Source: Porphyromonas gulae DSM 15663
Lineage (GTDB): Bacteria > Bacteroidota > Bacteroidia > Bacteroidales > Porphyromonadaceae
Direction: 5' to 3'
Assembly (NCBI RefSeq): GCF_000378065.1
Contig: NZ_KB899147.1
Span: 62,001 to 126,000, forward strand
Length of the DNA: 64,000 nt
Positions 53,838 to 64,000 of the stretch are shown here, in pieces. A model generated the notes under the pieces. That model saw nothing but the letters and a program-made list of their open reading frames with translations. It made no database searches and was not told where the DNA came from. Position numbers and translations under genes: made by a program. The number at the start of each line of letters is the position of its first letter. The stretch's first letter is position 1.

Positions 53838-53920
53838 GGGCAGTTACCAGAGTGGCCAAATGGGGCTGACTGTAACTCAGCTGGCTTACGCCTTCGGTGG
53901 TTCGAATCCATCACTGCCCA
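53838..53920 (+). tRNA. trnY: tRNA-Tyr (GTA)
   Basis: 83 bases. Acceptor GGGCAGT pairs with ACTGCCC, discriminator A. Anticodon loop CTGTAAC gives GTA, a long variable arm follows, and the T arm carries GGTTCGAATCC. The position in front of tRNA-Thr and tuf is a common cluster in bacteria. Confidence 0.95.
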
Positions 53921-53952
53921 CCCTCTCTGACAAAATGAGGGAATATCGGATT

Positions 53953-54024
<72 letters not shown>

Positions 54025-54091
54025 CTGATTGTGGTTAGCGTTTTGTATAAGCACAAACAAACAACTTAAATAAAACAAAGAACTTAAGGTT

Positions 54092-55279
54092 ATGGCAAAA
54101 GAGCATTTTAACAGATCGAAACCCCACGTTAACGTAGGTACGATCGGACACGTGGACCACGGTAAGACTACCTTGACGGCTGCAATCACAACCGTGTTGG
54201 CAAAGAAGGGTCTTTCAGAGCTTCGTTCATTTGATTCAATCGATAACGCTCCCGAAGAAAAGGAACGTGGTATCACGATTAATACTTCACACGTTGAATA
54301 CCAAACAGCTAATCGTCACTACGCTCACGTAGACTGTCCGGGTCACGCCGACTATGTGAAGAACATGGTTACCGGTGCTGCTCAGATGGACGGTGCTATC
54401 ATCGTTGTAGCTGCCACAGACGGTCCTATGCCTCAGACTCGCGAGCACATCCTTTTGGCTCGTCAGGTAAACGTTCCTCGTCTAGTTGTTTTCATGAACA
54501 AATGCGACATGGTAGACGATGAAGAGATGCTCGAGCTTGTTGAAATGGACATGCGCGAACTCCTTTCTTTCTACGATTTCGATGGCGACAATACTCCTGT
54601 TATCCGTGGCTCTGCTCTGGGTGCTTTGAATGGAGAGCCTCAGTGGGAAGACAAGGTGATGGAGCTTATGGAAGCTGTTGACAACTGGGTTCCCCTGCCT
54701 GAGCGTGACATCGACAAGCCGTTCTTGATGCCGGTTGAAGACGTATTCTCTATCACGGGTCGTGGTACGGTTGCTACAGGACGTATCGAAACCGGTATTG
54801 TGAAGACCGGCGACGAAGTTCAGATCATCGGTCTCGGTGCAGAAGGAATGAAGTCGGTTGTTACGGGGGTTGAAATGTTCCGTAAGATTCTTGACGAAGG
54901 TCAGGCCGGTGACAACGTTGGTCTTCTCCTCCGTGGTATCGATAAGGATCAGATCAAGCGTGGTATGGTTATCTCTCACCCGGGTAAGGTTACTCCTCAC
55001 AAGAGATTTAAGGCTGAGGTTTATATCTTGAAGAAAGAAGAAGGTGGTCGTCATACTCCTTTCCACAACAAATATCGTCCGCAGTTCTATATCCGTACGC
55101 TTGACGTAACCGGTGAAATCACTCTTCCCGAAGGAACAGAAATGGTTATGCCCGGTGACAACGTAACGATTACGGTTGAACTCATCTACCCGGTTGCATG
55201 TAACGTAGGTCTCCGCTTCGCTATCCGTGAAGGTGGTCGTACGGTAGGTGCCGGTCAGATTACAGAACTCATCGACTAA
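54092..55279 (+). CDS. tuf: Elongation factor Tu
   Basis: 395 residues. It carries aminoacyl-tRNA to the ribosome. GTPase motifs: [14 protein letters not shown] (G1), [12 protein letters not shown] (switch I), [12 protein letters not shown] (G3), [11 protein letters not shown] (G4). Domain 2 has [13 protein letters not shown] and domain 3 has [20 protein letters not shown]. Codon use is strongly biased (ggt, cgt, aac), as for a very highly expressed gene. It is preceded by two tRNAs and followed by a terminator and tRNA-Trp. Confidence 0.99.
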   Translation: MAKEHFNRSKPHVNVGTIGHVDHGKTTLTAAITTVLAKKGLSELRSFDSIDNAPEEKERGITINTSHVEYQTANRHYAHVDCPGHADYVKNMVTGAAQMDGAIIVVAATDGPMPQTREHILLARQVNVPRLVVFMNKCDMVDDEEMLELVEMDMRELLSFYDFDGDNTPVIRGSALGALNGEPQWEDKVMELMEAVDNWVPLPERDIDKPFLMPVEDVFSITGRGTVATGRIETGIVKTGDEVQIIGLGAEGMKSVVTGVEMFRKILDEGQAGDNVGLLLRGIDKDQIKRGMVISHPGKVTPHKRFKAEVYILKKEEGGRHTPFHNKYRPQFYIRTLDVTGEITLPEGTEMVMPGDNVTITVELIYPVACNVGLRFAIREGGRTVGAGQITELID

Positions 55280-55306
55280 TTCGATTAGTCAGCAATACTA
55301 AGGGGT

Positions 55307-55345
55307 CCCGATACCTCTCTCAATGGGTGGGTATCGGGCTCTTTT
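55307..55345 (+). terminator. Terminator after tuf
   Basis: 9-bp stem cccgatacc (55307-55315) and ggtatcggg (55330-55338) followed by ctctttt. It lies only 4 bases before tRNA-Trp, so some read-through or processing must supply the downstream genes. Confidence 0.8.
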
Positions 55346-55348
55346 CAA

Positions 55349-55421
55349 ACGGGTTTAGCTCAGTTGGTAGAGCATTGGTCTCCAAAACCAAGTGTCGGGA
55401 GTTCGAGTCTCTCAACCCGTG
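55349..55421 (+). tRNA. trnW: tRNA-Trp (CCA)
   Basis: 73 bases. Acceptor ACGGGTT pairs with AACCCGT, discriminator G. Anticodon stem TTGGT/ACCAA with loop CTCCAAA gives CCA. T arm GAGTTCGAGTCTC. secE follows 15 bases later, the frequent trnW-secE-nusG order. Confidence 0.96.
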
Positions 55422-55436
55422 CAAAATTTTCAATCA

Positions 55437-55640
55437 ATGAAACTATTCAATAAAATAGGGACTTCGATAACGGATTCCTATAATGAGCTTGTACATAAGG
55501 TTTCTTGGCCTACCAGATCCGAGCTGACAAACAGTGCTGTAGTAGTGATGATTGCTTCCTTAATCATTGCTCTTTTTGTGTTTGTTGTCGATACTGCTTT
55601 CGAGCGGATCATGGAACTGGTATACAAATTGGTGTTCTAA
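55437..55640 (+). CDS. secE: Preprotein translocase subunit SecE
   Basis: 67 residues from ATG 55437; the longer frame from 55392 overlaps tRNA-Trp. Signature DSYNELVHKVSWPTRSELTN, then one membrane helix (VVVMIASLIIALFVFVVDTA). It clamps the SecY channel at the inner membrane. nusG follows after 21 bases. Confidence 0.95.
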   Translation: MKLFNKIGTSITDSYNELVHKVSWPTRSELTNSAVVVMIASLIIALFVFVVDTAFERIMELVYKLVF

Positions 55641-55661
55641 CCATTTCTTGCTTATCAAGAT

Positions 55662-56201
55662 ATGACAAACGCAGAGAGAAAATTCTATGTTCTCCGTGCC
55701 ATTAGTGGTAAGGAGAACAAAGTGCGTGAATATCTGGAAGCAGAAATGAAGCACTCCGATTTAGGTAATTATCTCTTTCAGGTTCTCATTCCCACTGAAA
55801 AAGTGATGACACAGCGTGCCGGTAAAAGGGTTATAAAAGAACGCCCTTATTTACCCGGATACGTATTGGTCGAAGCTGTTCTGGTTGGTGAAGTAGAGCA
55901 CCGACTCCGCAGTACACCTAATGTGATTGGGTTCTTGGGTGACGGTCGTCCGGCACCTCTTCATCCATCCGAGGTTAGTCGAATCTTAGGAAAAGTAGAC
56001 CAACTGGACAGCGAAGACGAAGAATATGAACTCAGCTTTATGGTGGGTGAAACCGTGAAAGTATCAGATGGTGCTTTTGCCGGTTTCGATGCGATAGTGG
56101 AAGAGGTCAATCCCGACAAGAAGAAGCTCAAGGTGATGGTGAAGATTTTCGGAAGAAAAACGGCACTGGAGCTTTCTTATGTGCAGGTTGAGAAAGAATA
56201 A
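55662..56201 (+). CDS. nusG: Transcription elongation/antitermination factor NusG
   Basis: 179 residues. The NGN domain begins RKFYVLRAISGKENKVREYL and has RPYLPGYVLVEAVLVGEVEH and RSTPNVIGFLGDG. The C-terminal KOW domain has FMVGETVKVSDGAFAGFDAI. It couples RNA polymerase to the ribosome and Rho. It heads the ribosomal protein and rpo gene string. Confidence 0.97.
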   Translation: MTNAERKFYVLRAISGKENKVREYLEAEMKHSDLGNYLFQVLIPTEKVMTQRAGKRVIKERPYLPGYVLVEAVLVGEVEHRLRSTPNVIGFLGDGRPAPLHPSEVSRILGKVDQLDSEDEEYELSFMVGETVKVSDGAFAGFDAIVEEVNPDKKKLKVMVKIFGRKTALELSYVQVEKE

Positions 56202-56269
56202 GGTTATGTTACGGATCTTTTCTCTCTCACATTGATATAGTGTGTGTCTGAATTTTTAATTTTAGAACA

Positions 56270-56707
56270 ATGGCTAAAGAAGTTGCTGGACAAATCAAAT
56301 TGCAAATAAAAGGTGGTGCAGCTAATCCCTCACCCCCTGTTGGGCCTGCACTTGGTGCAAAGGGCATCAACATCATGGAGTTTTGCAAGCAATTTAATGC
56401 CAGAACCCAAGACAAAGCCGGCAAAGTATTGCCTGTAGTAATTACGTACTATGCCGATAAGTCTTTTGATTTTATCGTAAAAACTCCTCCTGTTGCTATT
56501 CAACTCCTTGAAGCCAGCAAACAGAAGAGCGGTTCTGCAGAGCCTAATCGTAAGAAGGTAGCAGAAATCACATGGGAGCAAGTACGTGCGATCGCAGAAG
56601 ACAAGCTTGTCGATTTGAATTGCTTCGATATTAAAGCTGCCATGAAAATGGTAGCCGGTACTGCTCGAAGCATGGGTATCGCGGTTAAAGGGGACTTCCC
56701 GGAATAA
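56270..56707 (+). CDS. rplK: 50S ribosomal protein L11
   Basis: 145 residues. [20 protein letters not shown], then [17 protein letters not shown] and [21 protein letters not shown]-terminal rRNA-binding part [16 protein letters not shown]. It forms the GTPase-associated centre with L10/L12. Confidence 0.98.
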   Translation: MAKEVAGQIKLQIKGGAANPSPPVGPALGAKGINIMEFCKQFNARTQDKAGKVLPVVITYYADKSFDFIVKTPPVAIQLLEASKQKSGSAEPNRKKVAEITWEQVRAIAEDKLVDLNCFDIKAAMKMVAGTARSMGIAVKGDFPE

Positions 56708-56727
56708 ATAATTTAATCTTACTCAAA

Positions 56728-57426
56728 ATGAGCAAACTAACAAAAAAACAGAAGTTGGCCTTTAGCAAGATTGAACCCGGGAAAGCATACACAATATCGG
56801 AAGCATCGGCCTTGGTGAAAGAGATCACCACGACCAATTTTGATGCATCTGTGGATATTGATGTGCGCTTGGGTGTAGACCCCCGCAAGGCTAACCAGAT
56901 GGTGCGTGGCGTTGTAACGCTTCCGCACGGAACTGGAAAGCAGATCCGCGTTTTGGCATTGTGCTCTCCTGATAAAGAAGCTGAAGCTAAAGAAGCTGGT
57001 GCTGATTATGTAGGTCTTGATGAATACATAGAAAAAATCAAGGGCGGTTGGACTGACATCGACGTCATCATCACCATGCCTGCCATTATGGGTAAAATCG
57101 GTGCATTGGGACGTGTTTTAGGTCCTCGCGGATTGATGCCTAACCCTAAAAGCGGGACTGTAACCAATGATGTAGGTGCTGCTGTAAAAGAAGTGAAAGC
57201 CGGTAAGATTGACTTTAAAGTTGATAAAACCGGTATCGTTCATACGTCGATAGGTAAAGTGTCATTCTCTGCGGACCAAATCCGCGATAATGCACGTGAG
57301 TTTATTAATACGATTATTAAACTCAAGCCTACTACAGCTAAGGGTACTTATATCAAAAGCATCTATCTTTCAAGTACTATGAGTTTCGGTATCAAAGTTG
57401 ATCCTAAGACAGTGGATGAAAATTAA
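56728..57426 (+). CDS. rplA: 50S ribosomal protein L1
   Basis: 232 residues. Segments [40 protein letters not shown] and [20 protein letters not shown] are diagnostic. L1 forms the E-site stalk and in many bacteria represses its own operon by binding the mRNA. 20 bases after rplK. Confidence 0.98.
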   Translation: MSKLTKKQKLAFSKIEPGKAYTISEASALVKEITTTNFDASVDIDVRLGVDPRKANQMVRGVVTLPHGTGKQIRVLALCSPDKEAEAKEAGADYVGLDEYIEKIKGGWTDIDVIITMPAIMGKIGALGRVLGPRGLMPNPKSGTVTNDVGAAVKEVKAGKIDFKVDKTGIVHTSIGKVSFSADQIRDNAREFINTIIKLKPTTAKGTYIKSIYLSSTMSFGIKVDPKTVDEN

Positions 57427-57441
57427 GAAAGGGTAGAAACG

Positions 57442-57966
57442 ATGAGAAAGGAAGATAAAGGTACAGTTATAAGGCAGTTGACCGAATATATCGGCCAATA
57501 CCCCCACTTCTACTTGACTGACATAGAAGCATTAAATGCTGAGAAAACATCAGAGCTCCGTCGCAACTGCAATAAAAACGGAGTGAAGTTGGTAATGGTG
57601 AAAAACACGCTTTTGCGTGCAGCCTTAGCAGCGAGTGATGTAGATTTCTCTTCATTGTACAGCTGTCTGAAAGGGAATACCGCTGTCATGTTCTGTGAAG
57701 TGGCTAATTCTCCCGCCAAAGTAATCAAGCAGTTTACAAAGGATACCAAAGGAGAAGGAAAACCTTGGCTAAAAGCTGCGTACGTACAGGAAAGCTTCTA
57801 CATTGGAAGGGAAAACCTGGATGCTTTGGTTTCGATCAAGAGCAAAAACGAACTTATCGCAGATGTTGTGGCATTGCTGCAGTCTCCGGCCAAGAACGTT
57901 ATTGCATCTTTGCAGTCAGCAGGTCAAACGATCCATGGTGTGTTGAAGACCTTGGAAGAAAAATAA
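57442..57966 (+). CDS. rplJ: 50S ribosomal protein L10
   Basis: 174 residues. HFYLTDIEALNAEKTSELRR, CNKNGVKLVMVKNTLLRAAL and GNTAVMFCEVANSPAKVIKQ. The C-terminal helix binds L12 dimers. It lies in the order rplKAJL-rpoBC. Confidence 0.97.
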   Translation: MRKEDKGTVIRQLTEYIGQYPHFYLTDIEALNAEKTSELRRNCNKNGVKLVMVKNTLLRAALAASDVDFSSLYSCLKGNTAVMFCEVANSPAKVIKQFTKDTKGEGKPWLKAAYVQESFYIGRENLDALVSIKSKNELIADVVALLQSPAKNVIASLQSAGQTIHGVLKTLEEK

Positions 57967-58007
57967 TTCAACAGTATAATTGAAAACTTTTAATACTCAA
58001 AAATAAA

Positions 58008-58385
58008 ATGGCAGACATTAAAGCTATTGCTGAACAACTGGTTAACTTGACAGTAAAAGAAGTTAGCGAACTCGCTACTATCCTGAAAGAAGAATATGGC
58101 ATCGAGCCGGCAGCTGCTGCTGTTGCTGTAGCCGCTGCTCCTGGTGCTGCCGGTGCTGCAGCTGAAGAGGAGAAAACTTCTTTCGATGTAGTTCTTAAGA
58201 GTGCTGGAGCTGCAAAATTGCAGGTAGTAAAAGCTGTTAAAGAACAATGCGGTCTTGGCCTGAAAGAAGCAAAGGATCTCGTAGACGCAGCACCTTCTAC
58301 CGTGAAGGAAGGTGTAGACAAAGCTACTGCTGAGGCTCTGAAAAAGGCTCTCGAAGAAGCAGGTGCTGAAGTAGAACTGAAATAA
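58008..58385 (+). CDS. rplL: 50S ribosomal protein L7/L12
   Basis: 125 residues. N-terminal dimer domain ([20 protein letters not shown]), Ala-rich hinge ([20 protein letters not shown]), C-terminal domain [20 protein letters not shown] followed by [20 protein letters not shown]. It recruits translational GTPases. Confidence 0.98.
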   Translation: MADIKAIAEQLVNLTVKEVSELATILKEEYGIEPAAAAVAVAAAPGAAGAAAEEEKTSFDVVLKSAGAAKLQVVKAVKEQCGLGLKEAKDLVDAAPSTVKEGVDKATAEALKKALEEAGAEVELK

Positions 58386-58414
58386 CGCATTTTAGGCCTG
58401 ATTATCAGGTTATT

Positions 58415-58451
58415 ATGGTTAAGGCCCCCCATTTTGGGGGATCTTAACCAT
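58415..58451 (+). terminator. rplL-rpoB hairpin (attenuator)
   Basis: Arms atggttaaggccccc (from 58415) and gggggatcttaaccat (to 58451) pair except at two positions, around a short T-rich loop. There is no T-run. Its place between rplL and rpoB recalls the partial terminator or RNase III site of E. coli, which lowers rpoB relative to ribosomal proteins. Confidence 0.6.
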
Positions 58452-58496
58452 TTCGTGTCTATAGTTTTCCCAAGTTAAAATAGTCCTGAATTTTAG

Positions 58497-61400
58497 ATGA
58501 CGCCGACTACAAACAACAATAGAATCAACTTCGCTTCGATAAAAAATCCGCTTTCCTATCCGGACTTTCTCGAAGTTCAACTCAAGTCGTTCCATGACTT
58601 CCTTCAGTTAGATACTCCGCCCGAGAGGAGGAAAAAAGAAGGTCTCTATAAAGTTTTTGCGGAAAATTTTCCAATAACCGATACCCGTAACAACTTTGTC
58701 CTGGAATTCCTTGATTACTATATTGATCCCCCCAAGTATTCCATCGAGGAATGTCTTAGCAGGGGGCTCACCTATAGCGTCCCTCTGAAAGCTAAGCTAA
58801 AACTTTATTGTACGGATCCTGATCACGAAGATTTTGCGACCGTAATTCAGGACGTTTTTCTTGGACCTATACCCTATATGACAAGTTCCGGCACATTTGT
58901 TATAAATGGAGCCGAGCGCGTCATCGTTTCCCAATTGCACCGTTCTCCGGGTGTGTTCTTTGGGCAAAGCCTTCACACTAACGGTACCAAACTATACTCA
59001 GCGCGAATCATACCATTCAAAGGCTCATGGATCGAATTTGCTACGGACATTAACAATGTCATGTATGCATACATCGATAGAAAGAAGAAACTTCCTGTAA
59101 CAACTCTTCTTCGTGCCATTGGTTTCGAGGCAGACAAAGACATTCTCGACATCTTCAATCTTGCCGAAGAGGTAAAAGTAACGAAGACCAACCTGAAGAA
59201 ATGCATCGGACGCAAATTAGCAGCTCGCGTCATCAATACGTATATCGATGATCTTAGTGATGAAGACACCGGCGAAGTTGTTTCCATGGAGCGAATCACT
59301 GTCGTGGTGGACAGAGAGGTTGAACTGACAGAGGATAATATTGAGGCAATCCTCAACTCAAATACACAAACGATCCTGCTACACCGAAGTGATTCGAATA
59401 CTTCTGATTACAGCATCATATTCAACACTTTACAGAAGGATCCATGTAATTCGGAAAAAGAAGCCCTGTATTATGTATACAGACAGCTCCGTAATGCCGA
59501 GCCGGCTGATGATGCAAGTGCAAGAGAGGTAATAACGAATCTGTTCTTCTCTGATAAACGGTACGACTTAGGCGATGTCGGGCGCTATCGTATCAATAAG
59601 AAGCTGAACTTGAATATCGATCCCGATATCAAAGTACTGACAAATGAGGATATCATTGAGATCATCAAGTATCTTATCGAGTTAGTAAATTCCAAGGCAT
59701 CAGTAGACGATATAGACCACTTGTCGAACCGTCGTGTTCGGACTGTCGGAGAGCAGCTTTACAACCAATTTGGTATTGGTTTGGCCCGTATGGCCAGGAC
59801 GGTACGCGATCGAATGAATGTTCGCGACAATGAAGTTTTCACTCCTATTGATTTGGTCAATGCTAAGACTATTTCCTCTGTCGTGAATTCTTTCTTTGGT
59901 ACCAATGCCTTGTCGCAGTTCATGGATCAGACAAACCCATTGGCTGAAATAACGCATAAGCGACGTCTGTCGGCATTGGGCCCCGGAGGTCTATCGCGCG
60001 AACGGGCCGGCTTTGAAGTCCGGGACGTTCACTACACGCATTATGGTCGTCTATGTCCTATTGAAACGCCTGAAGGACCCAATATCGGTCTGATTTCCTC
60101 CCTCTGCGTATACGCCAAAATCAGTGATTTGGGTTTTATCACAACACCATACCGTGAAGTAAAGAACGGCAAGGTAGATTTTTCCGACAATGGACTGAAA
60201 TACTACACGGCAGAAGAAGAGGAAGAGAAGACCGTAGCACAAGGAAATGCGCCTCTTGACGAAAATGGTCGATTTGTCAGAGAACGAGTAAAAGCACGTT
60301 ACGAGTCGGATTTCCCGTTGGTTACACCGGATGAGGTCGATCTGATGGATGTTTCGCCCACTCAAATTGCTTCAATCGCAGCAGCTTTAATTCCTTTCTT
60401 GGAACACGACGATGCCAACCGTGCGTTGATGGGTTCTAACATGATGCGTCAGGCTGTTCCCCTACTAAGGCCTGAATCTCCGATCGTCGGTACCGGTATA
60501 GAAGGTAAATTGGTACAGGATTCACGTACACAGATCGTGGCGGAGAGAGGCGGAGAGGTTGTCTTTGTGGATGCCTCTTGCATCAAGATTCGTTATGACA
60601 GGACAGCTGATGAAGAGTTTGTAAGTTTCGACGATGCCATCGTTACCTACTATCTTCCCAAATACCGCAAAACGAACCAAAGCACGACCATTGACCTGCA
60701 TCCTATTTGTTCTAAAGGGGATAGAGTAGAGGCTGGCCAAATTTTGACGGAAGGCTATTCAACTCAGGGGGGAGAATTAGCCCTCGGCCGCAATGTTCAG
60801 GTAGCATACATGCCTTGGAAAGGATACAACTATGAGGATGCTATCGTATTGAACGAGCGAATGGTTCGAGAGGACTTCTTCACGTCTGTTCATGTTGACG
60901 AGTATATTCTTGAGGTTAGAGAGACCAAAAGAGGTCTTGAAGAACTCACTTCCGATATCCCCAACGTCAGCGAGGATGCGACAAAGGACTTGGATGAAAA
61001 TGGGATTGTGCGAATCGGGGCACATATCGAGCCCGGTGACATCCTTATTGGAAAAATTACGCCTAAGGGTGAATCGGATCCGACTCCTGAAGAAAAACTG
61101 CTGCGCGCAATCTTCGGCGACAAAGCCGGCGACGTTAAGGACGCTTCATTGAAAGCAACTCCCTCTCTGCGAGGGGTGGTAATCGACACGAAATTGTTCT
61201 CAAAAGCTGCCAAGAAAAAGAGTCGGACATCGACCAAAGAAGCCGTAAACAAACTTGACGATACATATGCGAAAAGGCAGCAACAACTTCATGAGCGTCT
61301 GATCGAAAAGCTAACAGAACTGACCAAAGGCAAAACCTGCTGTGGCGTAAAGGACTACTTGAATGTTGAGTTGATTAAGGCCGGCAGCAAATTCACCAAA

Positions 61401-62306
61401 AAAGATCTTGAAGCTCTTGATTTCAATGTGATCCAATTAAGTGATTGGACAAATGATGCACATACGAACGAGCTGATAAAGGCTGTCGCGGTGAATTATC
61501 TGAAGCACTCCAAGGAAATTGAAGCTGAACTACGCCGTCGCAAATTAGATGAAACGATCGGAGACGAGCTGCCTGCGGGTATTGTTCAAATGGCCAAAGT
61601 CTACATAGCCAAGAAACGGAAGATCCAAGTTGGCGACAAGATGGCTGGACGTCATGGGAATAAAGGTATTGTGTCCAAAATCGTGCGTCAAGAGGATATG
61701 CCGTTCCTCGCAGACGGTACTCCGGTGGACATATGCCTGAACCCTCTTGGTGTGCCCTCACGTATGAACTTGGGACAGATATTCGAAGCTGTACTTGCAT
61801 GGGCAGGACGCAAGATGAATGTCAAGTTCGCTACACCTATCTTCGATGGAGCTTCCCTTAAAGATATGAATGAGTGGACAGACAAAGCAGGCCTACCTCG
61901 TGATGGAAAGACATATCTGTACGATGGTGGTACCGGCGAACGTTTCGACCAGCCTGCAACCGTTGGTGTAACTTATTTCTTGAAGCTTGGACACATGGTC
62001 GATGACAAGATGCATGCTCGATCCATCGGACCGTATTCACTCATCACCCAGCAACCTCTCGGTGGTAAAGCTCAATTCGGAGGACAACGATTCGGAGAGA
62101 TGGAGGTTTGGGCTCTAGAAGCATTTGGAGCTTCGCATATCTTGCAAGAAATTCTTACTGTGAAATCTGACGATGTTGTTGGACGTTCAAAGGCATACGA
62201 AGCGATAGTCAAAGGAGATCCGATGCCAACACCGGGTATTCCGGAGTCGCTTAACGTGCTATTGCATGAATTGAAAGGCCTCGGTTTAAGTTTTTCTTTG
62301 GACTAA
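58497..62306 (+). CDS. rpoB: DNA-directed RNA polymerase beta subunit
   Basis: 1269 residues, the Bacteroidota length. The rifampicin region is [20 protein letters not shown], then [20 protein letters not shown]. Other signatures: [60 protein letters not shown] and the C-terminal [20 protein letters not shown]. Residues in the Rif cluster look wild type (Gln, Asp, His, Ser). rpoC starts 65 bases later. Confidence 0.99.
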   Translation: MTPTTNNNRINFASIKNPLSYPDFLEVQLKSFHDFLQLDTPPERRKKEGLYKVFAENFPITDTRNNFVLEFLDYYIDPPKYSIEECLSRGLTYSVPLKAKLKLYCTDPDHEDFATVIQDVFLGPIPYMTSSGTFVINGAERVIVSQLHRSPGVFFGQSLHTNGTKLYSARIIPFKGSWIEFATDINNVMYAYIDRKKKLPVTTLLRAIGFEADKDILDIFNLAEEVKVTKTNLKKCIGRKLAARVINTYIDDLSDEDTGEVVSMERITVVVDREVELTEDNIEAILNSNTQTILLHRSDSNTSDYSIIFNTLQKDPCNSEKEALYYVYRQLRNAEPADDASAREVITNLFFSDKRYDLGDVGRYRINKKLNLNIDPDIKVLTNEDIIEIIKYLIELVNSKASVDDIDHLSNRRVRTVGEQLYNQFGIGLARMARTVRDRMNVRDNEVFTPIDLVNAKTISSVVNSFFGTNALSQFMDQTNPLAEITHKRRLSALGPGGLSRERAGFEVRDVHYTHYGRLCPIETPEGPNIGLISSLCVYAKISDLGFITTPYREVKNGKVDFSDNGLKYYTAEEEEEKTVAQGNAPLDENGRFVRERVKARYESDFPLVTPDEVDLMDVSPTQIASIAAALIPFLEHDDANRALMGSNMMRQAVPLLRPESPIVGTGIEGKLVQDSRTQIVAERGGEVVFVDASCIKIRYDRTADEEFVSFDDAIVTYYLPKYRKTNQSTTIDLHPICSKGDRVEAGQILTEGYSTQGGELALGRNVQVAYMPWKGYNYEDAIVLNERMVREDFFTSVHVDEYILEVRETKRGLEELTSDIPNVSEDATKDLDENGIVRIGAHIEPGDILIGKITPKGESDPTPEEKLLRAIFGDKAGDVKDASLKATPSLRGVVIDTKLFSKAAKKKSRTSTKEAVNKLDDTYAKRQQQLHERLIEKLTELTKGKTCCGVKDYLNVELIKAGSKFTKKDLEALDFNVIQLSDWTNDAHTNELIKAVAVNYLKHSKEIEAELRRRKLDETIGDELPAGIVQMAKVYIAKKRKIQVGDKMAGRHGNKGIVSKIVRQEDMPFLADGTPVDICLNPLGVPSRMNLGQIFEAVLAWAGRKMNVKFATPIFDGASLKDMNEWTDKAGLPRDGKTYLYDGGTGERFDQPATVGVTYFLKLGHMVDDKMHARSIGPYSLITQQPLGGKAQFGGQRFGEMEVWALEAFGASHILQEILTVKSDDVVGRSKAYEAIVKGDPMPTPGIPESLNVLLHELKGLGLSFSLD

Positions 62307-62368
62307 CTCCTAATCGAGAGTCTGTACAATTATTTTTGCCTTCATCCATTCCTATTCAAGCAAAGTGA

Positions 62369-64000
<1,632 letters not shown>

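Overview
The window is about 64 kb of a Bacteroidota chromosome that closely matches Porphyromonas gingivalis or its sister species P. gulae. The signs are a 399-residue methionine gamma-lyase, a SiaPG-type sialidase, a peptidylarginine deiminase (PAD) with a type IX secretion C-terminal domain, a type VI-B Cas13b locus, and promoters of the Bacteroidota type (TTTG, about 19 bp, TAnnTTTG). From memory, the Cas13b and sialidase variants sit closer to P. gulae than to P. gingivalis W83; I cannot verify this here.

Layout. 1-6.3 kb: 3' part of rho, an EamA transporter, two glycosyltransferases on the minus strand, a 145-bp MITE-like insertion, miaA and a pRiA4b ORF-3-like gene. 6.5-11.5 kb: the type VI-B2 CRISPR locus, with cas13b (one-base frameshift near codon 32), csx28 and a 10-repeat, 9-spacer array, all on the plus strand. 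11.5-20.4 kb: a repeat element with a 22-bp minisatellite, mgl, a phosphoesterase pair, then engB, galE, recG and a HAD phosphatase. 20.5-31.2 kb: sialidase, a small outer-membrane protein, a SIMPL protein, pyrB-pyrI, a flavin reductase, lemA, a TPM-domain protein, a putative porin and a solute-binding protein. 31.2-36.4 kb: an rRNA methyltransferase/exonuclease pair, a DUF5063-like gene, a divergent PAD with a type IX secretion tail, a second MITE-like element and a decayed gene. 36.4-41 kb: parE, coaD, a second copy of the minisatellite element in opposite orientation, an outer-membrane protein and a fragment of the 3' end of a polA gene. 41-64 kb: core information genes, rplM-rpsI, rpsB-tsf, uvrB, a cation/proton antiporter, rseP, mutS2, rpsU, a xerC-hpf fusion, three tRNAs, tuf, secE-nusG-rplKAJL-rpoB and the 5' part of rpoC.

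How the genes work together. The right third is translation and transcription machinery, driven in part by two near-consensus promoters (52.1 kb and 53.7 kb). The left two thirds mix housekeeping genes with host-interaction genes (sialidase, methionine gamma-lyase, PAD-like enzyme) and with mobile or repeated DNA. The most interesting items are the Cas13b/Csx28 RNA-targeting system with its N-terminal frameshift; the PAD paralogue that keeps the catalytic residues but lacks one of the two substrate-carboxylate-binding arginines; the in-frame XerC-HPF fusion; a MITE family with perfect or near-perfect inverted ends and 9-10 bp target duplications; and two inverted copies of a minisatellite element that flank 27 kb.
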